Part shown: one piece after another, positions 55,147 through 64,000 of the stretch | Position numbering within the stretch: the first letter of the stretch is position 1 | Layout of the letters: each line of letters opens with the position of its first letter | Origin: Scilla litardierei | Lineage: Eukaryota; Streptophyta; Magnoliopsida; Asparagales; Asparagaceae | Assembly: GCA_030789695.1 (NCBI GenBank) | Contig: CM061134.1 | Coordinates: forward strand, 60,519,334 to 60,583,333 | Direction: 5' to 3' | Length of the DNA: 64,000 bases | The notes under the pieces: model-generated | Database searches by the model: none | What the model saw: only the letters and a program-made list of their open reading frames with translations | What the model was told of the DNA's origin: nothing | Program-made: the position numbers and the translations under genes

Positions 55147-58100
55147 GTGTGGTTTTGGTTTGCACGTTCCTTGCCCGAGTCCTCTTTGACTCAGGTGCGT
55201 CAATGTGCATTTTGGCCCAGAGCTTCGTGGAGAAGCATTCCTTGTCGACGTCCCCTTTCTCCAAGAGTTGGAATATCGTCACAGGGAATGGAGTAGTCAC
55301 GGTGCATCGTGGGTGCAGTCCTTGCTCTGTGGTGGTTTGTGGACATGAGCTTTATGCTGATTTTATTGTCCACAACATCACCAACTACGATGCGGTCTTT
55401 GGGATGGATTGGCTTGCGAGCTTCTATGCTACGATCGACTGTCGTCGGAAGAAGGTGGTGTTCGAGATTCCCGGACATCCAGTATTTGAGTTCAGTCGTG
55501 GTAGCAGTTCGCTTGGTCCTGTCAGATTTCGGGCCAGGCCGGTGGAGGCTGTGGCTATGCAGATGGAGCTGGATTGGCCAGCTGTAGTGCGAGATTTTGG
55601 CGACGTCTTCCCCGAGGAGATGTCTGGATTGCCGCCTGATCGAGCTCTGGAATTTTCTATTGACCTCGTTCCAGGTGCGCAGCCGATTTCGAAGGCACCG
55701 TATCGTATGGCACCTGCTGAATTGGAAGAGTTGCGGAAGCAGTTGGATGAGCTGTTGCTGAAGGGTTATATTAATCCTAGTGTGTCTCCGTGGGGAGCAC
55801 CGGTGTTGCTGGTTAAGAAGAAGGATGGTTCGCGTCGCATGTGCGTGGACTATCGGGGATTGAATGCGGTAACCATTAAGAATAAATACCCGTTGCCTCG
55901 CATCGATGATATTTTTGATCAGCTTGGAGGTTCGAGGGTGTTTTCTAAACTGGATTTGAGGAGTGGTTACCATCAGTTGAAGGTGAAGAGGGATGATGTT
56001 CCGAAGACAGCGTTCAGGACGAAGTATGGACACAATGAGTTTGTGGTTATGCCTTTCGGCGTAACTAACGCGCCCGCAGTTTTCATGAATCTGATGAACC
56101 TGATTTTCTACGACTTTTTGGATAAGTTTGTCGTTATCTTTATCGACGACATTCTGATCTATTCGAAGTCGGAGGAAGAGCATGCATCGCACTTGAGGAC
56201 GGTGTTGGAAATTTTGAGGAAGCATCGTTTGTATGCTAAGTTTTCGAAGTGCGAGTTTTGGCTGGATCGAGTTGCTTTTCTGGGGCATGTGGTGACCGGA
56301 GATGGTATTTCTGTGGATCCCGAGAAGATTAGGGCTATCAGGGAGTGGCCTGTTCCGTCGTCTGCATCTGAGATTCGGAGTTTCCTTGGTTTGGCGGGAT
56401 ATTATCGTCGGTTCATTAAGGACTTTTCTCGTATTGCTGAGCCGATGACCAGGTTGACGCGGAAGGATGTTGCTTATGTTTGGTCGGGTGATTGCGAGAG
56501 TGCTTTTGGTATTCTGAAGGAGAGGTTGACGAGTGCCCCTATTCTTGTCGTGCCTGATCGCAGCGGTGGATTTGAGATCTTTTGCGATGCTTCTGGCAAA
56601 GGTCTCGGTTGTGTGTTGCATCAGCACGGGCATGTTGTGGCGTATGCGTCTCGTCAGCTTAAGGTTCATGAGAAGAATTATCCGACGCATGATTTGGAGT
56701 TGGCTGTCATTGTGTTTGCTCTTAAGATTTGGAGGCACTTCTTGTTGAGTGAGAAAGTGAAGATTTTCACCGATCACAAAAGCTTGAAGTATATTTTCAC
56801 TCAGAAGGAGCTCAACATGCGACAGCGTCGATGGTTGGAGCTTATGGCGGATTATGAGATTGATTTGCAGTATCACCCTGGCAAGGTGAATGTGGTTCCA
56901 GATGCTTTGAGTAGGCTTCCCGCGGTGATGATGTTGACCTCGCAGTGGAGATTGCCGCAGGATTTTTGCGAGTCTGGCATGGAAATTGTTCTTCCTGGGG
57001 AGGCTTCTTCGTTAATGTACATGCAGGTACAGTCGACGATCGTGGATCGGATTAAGGCCGGCCAGGCTGAGGAGCCGAAGCTGGTGAGTATTCGGGAGCA
57101 GGTGGAAGCCGATCTGCGGACTGACTTTTTGGTTCATGAGGATGGCTCGCTGAGGTTTGGAGCCAGGTTGTGTGTGCCAGCTGGGGATATCAGAGAGGAG
57201 CTGATGGTGGAGGCACACAGTTCGCCGTATTCTGTGCATCCTGGTGGCACCAAGATGTACCAGGATCTTCGTCTGAATTATTGGTGGCATGGTATGAAGA
57301 GGAGTGTGGCTCGGAGTGTGGCCAAGTGCTTGGTTTGCCAGCAAGTGAAGGCGGAGCATCAGCGTTCGGCCGGGTTGCTACAACCGCTTCCGATTCCGGA
57401 GTGGAAGTGGCAGCACATCACTATGGATTTCGTGACTGGACTACCTCGGAGTCCGAAGCAGAATGACGCGATTTGGGTGATCGTAGATCGATTGACCAAA
57501 TCTGCGCACTTTATTCCATTCCGAGTGGGACAGTCCACGGAGGTGCTAGCAAGGAGATATATGGAGGAAATCGTGCGACTTCATGGAGTCCCCGTGAGTA
57601 TCGTGTCTGACAGAGACACGAGGTTCACATCTCAGTTTTGGCAGAGTTTGCAGAAGAGTTTGGGTACGCGTCTGAGTTTCAGCACGGCGTACCATCCGCA
57701 GACGGATGGCCAGTCCGAGAGGACAATTCAGATTTTGGAAGATATGCTGAGGGCGTGCATGTTGGATTTCAAGGGTTCGTGGGATGACCATCTGCATTTG
57801 GTGGAGTTTTCCTACAACAACAGCTTCCAGGCGAGTATTGGCATGGCGCCTTTCGCCGCTCTTTATGGGAGGAAATGTCGATCGCCATTGAGTTGGGATG
57901 ACGTTGGTGATCGGGAGTTGTTGTGACCTGAGATGATTGTGGAGGCCGTGGAGATCGTCAGGAATATTCGGGAGAGGTTGAGGATTGCTCAGGACCGTTT
58001 TAAGCATTGGGCGGATGCTAAACGTCGTCCTTTGGAATTTCAGCCAGGCGACCATGTGTTCTTGAAGATTTCCCCGAATCGCAGTGTGATTCGTTTTGGG

Positions 58101-58469
58101 AAGCGTGGGAAGTTGAGCCCGCGATACATTGGACCATTTGATGTTTTGGAGAGGGTTGGCGAGGTAGCTTATCTCTTGGCCTTGCCGCCGTCTTTGGAAG
58201 GAGTTCACAATGTTTTCCATGTGTCGTAGCTTCGTCGATACATTAGCGATCCATCTCATGCCGTGGATTTCTCGGAGATCGCCGTTCGCTCAGATTTGAC
58301 GTATGACCAGCATCCAGTGCAGATTCTGGACAGGCGTCAGAAGTCGCTTCGAAACAAGGTCGTCGATCTTGTTAGAGTGATGTGGCGGCACGGTTCGCCG
58401 GGAGAGTCTACTTGGGAGAGAGAAGATGAGATGCGAGAGCGCTACCCACTTTTGTTTCCGGACTCGTGA
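55147..58469 (+). pseudogene. Tekay pol (PR-RT-RH-IN-chromodomain), with two stops
   Basis: Protease VLFDSGAS (about 55178). Reverse transcriptase: [32 protein letters not shown] (about 56139). RNase [16 protein letters not shown] and TDHKSLKY. Integrase: H2C2 from [11 protein letters not shown] to CLVCQQVKA (57240-57350), then [17 protein letters not shown] and [11 protein letters not shown] (D,D,E). A chromodomain-like tail with PVQILD, LVRVMW and ESTWERE reads at 58310-58440 and is thought to aim integration at heterochromatin in this clade. In-frame TGA 57924-57926 and TAG 58227-58229 cut off the integrase C-terminus and the tail. All pieces share one frame. Confidence 0.9.
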
Positions 58470-58502
58470 GTATTCGGAAATTCCGAGGACGGAATTTTTC
58501 TT

Positions 58503-58515
58503 AAGTTGGGGAGGA
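58503..58515 (+). promoter_or_regulatory. Tekay polypurine tract
   Basis: 'aagttggggagga' immediately before the 3' LTR, expected to prime plus-strand DNA synthesis. Confidence 0.85.
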
Positions 58516-60922
58516 TGTAACGACTGGTTTTCTTGTATCTGAATTTATTATAATATAATATATGTTTTGGTGGATTTTCTCCTCTTGTGTGGTTTGCGTC
58601 TCCGTAACTTTCATTTTCGATCGATTCGTCGTATTTTCTCGTTTCTTCCTTAGGATCGTCGATTTCGAAGTACGTCGTTTGTGACAGGCTTCCTAACGGT
58701 CATATCTAACTATTAGATTAAGCCTAGGAGTCTTAGGATTCGATCTCGGGGCCTCGCGCTCCGTATCGGAACTTTCTGTGCTCATTAGCCGGTATAAGAA
58801 GGGGCACCGACCGACTAGATGACGATCCAGTCGGTCGGCAATCCTTCTTGGACCGACTAGTGAGCTTTCTAATTTTCTGAGGAAGCTACTGTTTATCGTT
58901 AGTCGGTCTAAGAAGGTTAGTTGACCGACTAGGTTGCAAACTAGTCGGTCGGCGATGCTTCTTGAACCGACTAACACATCATCTTAATTTTAGTTGGGTT
59001 ACTGTTTACTCTTAGTCGGTCTAAGAACGTTCATCGACCGACTAGTTTCTAAACTAGTCGGTCAGTACTTGTTCATGGACCGACTAACTCTAAATCCTAT
59101 TTTCGTTCAGGAGTTACTGTTTACACTTAGTCGGTCTGCGTTGGTCGACCGACCGACTAGTTGCCAAACTAGTCGGTCAGTGGTTGTTCTTTGACCGACT
59201 AGTCTGTGTTAAAACCCTAATTTCTGGGCAGCCGCCAGCCCAACCTATAAATACCCCTCCCAAACGTTTCTTCTTCCTCCAACACGACCTAAAGCCCTAG
59301 TTTCTCCCCCATTGAGCCCCCATCTTCCTCCAAGCTTCAATCCTCCATTCCAAGCCCTAGAATCATCATCCAATCCATCCATTCACCCTATCTACTTCTA
59401 ATCTTCCCCAAATCTCCATCAAAACCCACCAAATCCCCAAAATCCCCCAAAACCCTAGTTTCCCCAAACTTCTCCAATCTTCTCCAGATCTGGTCCTAGG
59501 GTTCCCCGGAGTGTTTCTTCCGCCTCCTCTCGGTAAGAAATCGAACTACCGTTGTTTTCTTATCTTATTGTAATTTTTATGAAACCCTAATAAAATACTT
59601 GTGTTTTGATGATTGTTCCCCATAACAGAGATTCCCCATAGCCTAGCATTCGTGGAAACGAACTTTCGTAACCGTCATCCCCGGTGTTAGGCAAGTGAAA
59701 CTTGCATCTCTTGATTTGGGCCATGTCTTAGGCCATTACCTTGTTTTAGCGTAAAAGAGACTAAACGGTGAAAGGATAGCCGTTTAGACGCCATTGACTT
59801 AGCTTGACAACGAAGCTTGGTCCGTCACCCTCATCATGCTTGTATGTCACGTTTAAATTCAATTAACGGTACGCAATCATTTGTTCATGTCATTGCATAG
59901 TGATAAATTATTGTGATTGTGTAGCACACGCTACAACATTATATTCCTGGCTCGTGTTCCAGAAGCGAGCCCTGTAGTTGGAAACCCCAACGCTCGGATA
60001 CCGGCTAGGCACCCACTTTTCGTGGGCACAACCCTATGCCAAATACACTTCCTGGCCCGTGATCCAGAAGCGAGCAAATGCTCGATACACGTAGGGGTGG
60101 GGTAAGAGATATGCGTCACCAGAGTACGAGATGGCCTGATCCGCCACTCCAGCATGCAGGCGAAATATCTAGTGTTTAAGTGAGTAAGAGATATGCGTCA
60201 CCAGAGCACGAGATGGCCTGATCCGCCACTCCAGCCTGCAGGCGAAATCTCTAGTGTTTAAGTGATTAATAGTGATAAGTGATAAATGATAAGTGATTAG
60301 TGATTTGGTAGCTTTCGCTACATCGTGCATGCTTGCCTCTCTTTTAAACTGTTGCATCATACTTAACTGCCATATCATTGCTTAATATTATAAGTGCTAG
60401 GTTGCTAGTTACTTTCAGTTTCCTTGCCCAAGTCTTTTTAGACTTGCTGACATGTGCCCCTCTCTCTTTTGGGTGACGCATGTTAGACCTTGAGCCTGAG
60501 TTGCCAGCTGAGGGTGAGGTGTTTGCGGACGCCGAGCTTGAGCCCGTGTTGGACGGGGAGTACGCGGACACTGGGGACCAGTCCTAGTGTCTCCGTTGTG
60601 TTTTATTTTTGTTAGACAGTTGTTTTGTTATCGGTGCGTGGCACCTATACTTATTTATGTCGTTGCTTTTGTTTGGCCTTGTTCTGGGCCCTTAGACTCT
60701 TTCTTTTTAGCCTGGTGGCTTTTCTGTGATGTTGAATACTTTGTGGACAAACTTTGGGATTGGTATTTCATATTCGTCTTATTATTATTGTTGTTGTTTC
60801 GATTGCAATTACAGGGACCTGCTATACTAAATTGACGCTTATCGGGTTTGGGGCTTCACCGCTCCACTCCCGTGCGGACCTTTTCACGTCTCGCCTCCAT
60901 TTTAGGGAAGTGGGTCGTGACA
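58516..60922 (+). repeat. Tekay 3' LTR
   Basis: Aligns with the 5' LTR at a constant offset of 7160 until one inserted base near 60299. Differences noted include 58536, 58686, 58692, 58719, 58770, 58879, 58915, 59639, 59652, 60057, 60125 and 60914. Followed by AGGAC and the LINE. Confidence 0.93.
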
Positions 60923-60927
60923 AGGAC

Positions 60928-61143
60928 CCTTTGAATGTGTTGGCCAAATCTTCACTCTCCGCTATAGTTTGGCATGTTTGGAAGGAGCGTAATAGCCGTA
61001 TTTTTGAAAGCAAGTCCACAGGAAAGGTTGAGTTGTTTGATGAGATAGCAAGGGATCTCCGAACTACTCTATGTCTATTGAATACGGATGAGGCCTCAGA
61101 TCCAATTCCTTTCTCAAACTGGGGGATATTTGACGCGGGATAG
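60928..61143 (+). pseudogene. LINE ORF2, C-terminal end
   Basis: Continues ORF2 in frame after the Tekay element, encoding the typical plant LINE end (WHVWKERNSRIFE) to TAG 61141. It confirms that Tekay landed in coding sequence of the LINE. Confidence 0.88.
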
Positions 61144-61370
61144 CTGGCTTTGTGTTCCTCCTTTTTGGTTCACTTTGTTTTGTATTTGTATATTTTTGTA
61201 TAGTCCTGCTAAGTGATCACGGTAGATAATTTTTAGTAGTGGGTGACGGCGCTTGTGCCCTATCCCCTCTCTAATTATGGTCTACTAGTTATTACTTGCG
61301 TGGTATTCTGTATTCTCTTGCTCTATCAATAAAGACTAACTTACTCGTCTATATATATATATATATATAT
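61144..61370 (+). other. LINE 3' UTR and TA tail
   Basis: Contains an AATAAA-like 'caataaag' at about 61328 and ends in (TA)n at about 61351-61371 instead of poly(A). The TA run may be target sequence, tail, or both. Confidence 0.6.
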
Positions 61371-61555
61371 AAGATGAGTACATTAGCGGATGGACATCTA
61401 CATGTCCATCACAAAAATACATTATGATCCAAGACAAAAACTAAAAACATCATGATGACAACATCGAAGTACATCACCATACAGATATAAAGTGAATATC
61501 AACATCATCCAGACTTAATCACAAGAGACCACTCAAATGCTAAACCAAAACAAAT

Positions 61556-62957
61556 CTAGGACTGAGTGTCGTCAGGAGCAGCAGAGGAAGAAGGCTCTGG
61601 CACAGCTGGGATATCCTCTGGAAGAGGGTCAATAGCAGCAGCAGCAGCATCAATAGGAGCAGCAGCAGCAGCAACACCAGCATCAGTAGCAGCATCAGTG
61701 ACGATGGGCTGGGGAGGCTCATGAGGCTGAGAAGGGACAAATCGTCTCAGATGCTCAGGGAAGGGAATTCCCTGATGCTGGAGGGATAAGGAAAGCAACT
61801 CATAAATACCAGACAACATCTGACAAAGAGAGCCAGATGCAGGAGGAGCAGAGGAGGATGGCTGGTCAGCTGGAGGTAGAGTAGAGGAAGATGGAGCTGA
61901 AACTGATTTCCTCTTCTTCGATGCAGACTGCAAGGCCGAAGAGGACTTGGCCTTGGCAGCAACATCTAGGAGAGGAGCAAACAGAATGGGCTCAAAAGGA
62001 GATAAAATCAATGCCAAAATGACAAAAAACACGAGTAAGGAGTCCACCATATGGAATGTGAGACGAGGAGGACGTGAACTCGACCTTGTCCATCCTATCA
62101 AGGAGGACACCGGCCTAGTTCACGGGCATACCAGAGAAAATAGCATACATACACTTTAGTATCTCCTGAGATGGCTGGTCAGACGATCTATTCTTCGGCA
62201 GGATGTTGTACTTCACCACTAGGTGAACATCCCAACCCCTAGCCGAGAACATAGATGACCTAATCCCAGAATCTAGGGCTGAAGGTATCTCTCGAAACAT
62301 ATCTCGGAGAAAAAATTGGTCAAGCTCGTCAATCTCGGAGATGCAGATATCAGTATGAAGGAAACCAACAGAGGGAATCCTAAGAATAGTCCCTAGGAGA
62401 GAGGGAGTGATCTGGATGTGGGTTCCCTGAACGACGGTATCAAGGATGCCAGTAGACGAATACTCACCGCGAACGCGGTTCGCATAGAAGAGCTTCACCA
62501 GAAATAGGTAGGCTCTAGGGGACTCGCTCTGAGATAAGCGAAAAAGATCGGCGAGGTGAGTAGCAGAAAAGATGTTAGAAAGTCTCTCAGCTGTGAAGGA
62601 GGGGAAATGAATGTACCGCTCCCTGAGAATCTTGATCCCTAGAAGAGAGTGATATTTTGCCAAGCAAAGATCGTCTCGGCAAATATAAACTAGGGGATCA
62701 GTAGGGGGTGCAACTGAAGAACTCGAAGCTGAAGGGGACAGATGTGGGTTCTCAGCAGCAGGCTCACTGATGTGAACACTAGTGGGCTTGCGCTGACGAT
62801 GGATCAAGGGCAGAGCATCGGAAGAAGTAGCTGAAGAAGAATCGGCATGTTTGGTTCGGGCTTTGAAGGGTTTCTTCTTCTTGGCAATAGGCTTCTTGGG
62901 TGCCCTAAGACGTTTAGGAGCAACGACCTTCTCTTTTCCTTTGGTTTTGGGTTCCAT
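61556..62957 (-). pseudogene. Copia B third ORF (homologue of the Copia D third ORF)
   Basis: ATG at 62957 (minus), basic Lys/Pro-rich N-terminus, then a middle domain whose landmarks align with Copia D: DDLCLAKYHSL versus DPLCLAAYNRI, LVKLFYANRVRGEY versus LVKLFYANRIRGQY, and the 'LPK...SQP...YAIF' block. A TAG (62112-62114, minus) replaces the Trp codon of the Copia D 'INWA' site, and a frame change near 61990 leads into a Ser/Ala/Pro-rich C-terminus ending at 61556. Role unknown; no membrane anchor is evident. Confidence 0.8.
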
Positions 62958-63284
62958 GGAATCGAGAGAGAGAGAAACAATGGTCGAAGAAAACGAAAGA
63001 CAAAAATCGAACGAAAGACTAGAGAGAGAGAGAGAGAGTCAAACCACGTTGAGGAGAAGTGAGGAGGCAACGATGAAACGATCGACTTGCACGGAGGAGG
63101 AGTTCGACGACAAAGGCTGAAGAGACAAGCGGGAAGACGAAGCGATTGAATCGGAGTAGAGAGAAACGCACGGCTTGAAATGAACAGTCTCGAAGTATAT
63201 AAGAGTTGGGGAATTAATCTGGGCCGTTGGATCAATGAATCGACGGCTCAGATGAAAGCACATGAACCGTCTCAACAGTAGACA

Positions 63285-63660
63285 GTCGACTGATGAACAG
63301 AAGTCAGTCGACTGGAAGGAGTGATAAAAATAAAGCTCAGAAAGAGGGGCAGTCGACTTGTAAGTCACATGCAGTCGCCTGTCCGTTGGACAATCGACTG
63401 AAAGGTATGCAGCAGTCGACTGGCCGAGAATCAGTAAACTTCAGCAAGAATTCAAAGAACTCTGTAGAAAAGTTGACAGAAAGAACAGTCGCCTGATGAC
63501 TAAAATTCAGTCGCCTGTTAAAATAACAGTCGACTGTAAGACAAACATCAGTCGGCTATGTGAAAGATACAAATTCTCATACTGAGGAGATAGAGTAGGG
63601 CAGTCGACTGTCGAAGGAAAGACAGTCGACTGTCGAAGGAAAGACAGTCGTCTGTCGTGG
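63285..63660. repeat. CAGTCGACTG palindromes upstream of the Copia B third ORF
   Basis: About 14 copies of CAGTCGACTG or variants (cagtcgcctg, caatcgactg), including a near-perfect tandem pair at 63601-63640. Same motif as in the Copia B LTR, in the same relative place (upstream of the third ORF) as the Copia D internal palindromes. Confidence 0.9.
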
Positions 63661-64000
63661 TCCAAAAATGCACAGTAAGATAGAATTCCAGAGAATACGA
63701 ACACTCACCCTAGGACCTATACTCTAATCACAAATACATCGTAAAAATAATGTAAAAACAATAAATCCATGGAAACACAAATCACTACCATCAATCTCAA
63801 AAACTCATGAAATCAAATAATTCACAATTTGCCTTTCTTAAGCACAAATATATAATTAAGCACATGGAGATAGGCAACAAAAAGATATGAGCTCAAAAAG
63901 TGTTATAACATGAAAGTTGAGCTTATAGATTTCAGATTCACCCATAATTCCTAATTCTCCACGCAACCTCACAAATGAATCTTCTTTAAGAGGTTTAGTG
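63661..64000 (-). other. Copia B internal non-coding sequence
   Basis: AT-rich, no frame or motif recognised before the window edge. Confidence 0.4.

Larger units (their letters stand above)
51356..60922 (+). mobile_element. Tekay-type chromovirus (Ty3/Gypsy), full length
   Basis: Flanked by AGGAC (51351-51355 and 60923-60927); removal restores the LINE frame exactly. LTRs 2406 and 2407 bp; gag-pol in PR-RT-RH-IN order with a C-terminal chromodomain-like region. I count about 17 substitutions and one indel between the LTRs (about 0.7%), so it is older than Copia D. Three in-frame stops and an intron-like segment interrupt gag-pol. Confidence 0.93.
47287..61370 (+). mobile_element. 5'-truncated L1-type LINE, split by a Tekay element
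   Basis: Comprises the ORF1 C-terminus, ORF2 (endonuclease, reverse transcriptase, zf-RVT) and a 3' UTR that resumes at 60928 after the Tekay insertion. It sits between two TA tracts (47273-47286 and about 61350-61371), suggesting insertion at a TA repeat, which may also form its tail. The left end lies inside ORF1, as in typical 5'-truncated LINEs. Confidence 0.85.
61371..64000 (-). mobile_element. Copia B internal region (continues beyond the window)
   Basis: Minus-strand Sirevirus-like body resuming after the LINE: a third ORF (61556-62957), a palindrome-bearing spacer (63285-63660) and further non-coding sequence to the window edge. Pol, gag and the 5' LTR would lie to the right. Confidence 0.75.

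Noticed and set aside
55200..56876. 558-residue minus-strand frame
   Set aside because: It is the antisense shadow of the Tekay protease and reverse transcriptase; it has no recognisable domain.

Overview
The window reads as angiosperm (flowering plant) nuclear DNA built almost entirely from transposable elements. Evidence: two Sirevirus-type Copia elements, Tekay- and Tat-type Ty3/Gypsy elements, a plant L1-type LINE, a PIF/Harbinger DNA transposon with GT-AG introns, and a plastid-derived insertion (rrn16, ycf1 and ycf2 pieces). I see no convincing host gene. I cannot name the species.

Layout. 1-905: eroded Tat-type LTR. 906-3230: AT-rich, nothing recognised. 3234-13508: PIF/Harbinger element with TTA on both sides, holding a DDE transposase and a Myb/SANT-like partner (each broken by few lesions), a second right-hand terminal repeat at 8869, a triplicated non-coding block and a GRF zinc-finger reading frame. 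14109-14800: chimeric plastid DNA. 15502-16448: probable solo LTR. From about 16.7 kb to the right edge everything is one nested pile of retroelements.

The pile, outermost first: a Copia LTR fragment (16721-17087); a Tat element (minus, 3' LTR 17088-18466); a second Tat-type LTR (20133); Copia A (minus, 3' LTR 20733-22483, gag only). Copia A's gag is split by a non-autonomous Tekay-like element (24877-32018, containing a perfect-palindrome MITE) and is cut at 32639 by Copia B (minus, Sirevirus-like). Copia B's LTR is split by Copia D (33127-45269), a nearly perfect Sirevirus with identical-length LTRs and open gag, pol and third ORF. Copia B's internal region is split by a LINE (about 47287-61370), whose ORF2 is in turn split by a Tekay chromovirus (51356-60922). 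Copia B resumes at 61371 and leaves the window. Target duplications (GAGAG, AGGAC, AGTAG) and resumption of the interrupted frames support this order.

Most notable: (1) the Copia D and Tekay LTRs, from different superfamilies, carry the same four-unit array of GACCGACTAG/CTAGTCGGTC palindromes just upstream of TATAAATA. Every core contains ACCGAC, the DRE/CRT core bound by DREB/CBF factors. Other LTRs here carry their own palindrome families. (2) The Tekay gag-pol is interrupted at the gag/protease junction by a 113-bp GT-AG segment whose removal rejoins the frame; Copia D has a similar 60-bp segment at the same junction. All comparisons were made by eye, without alignment or database search.
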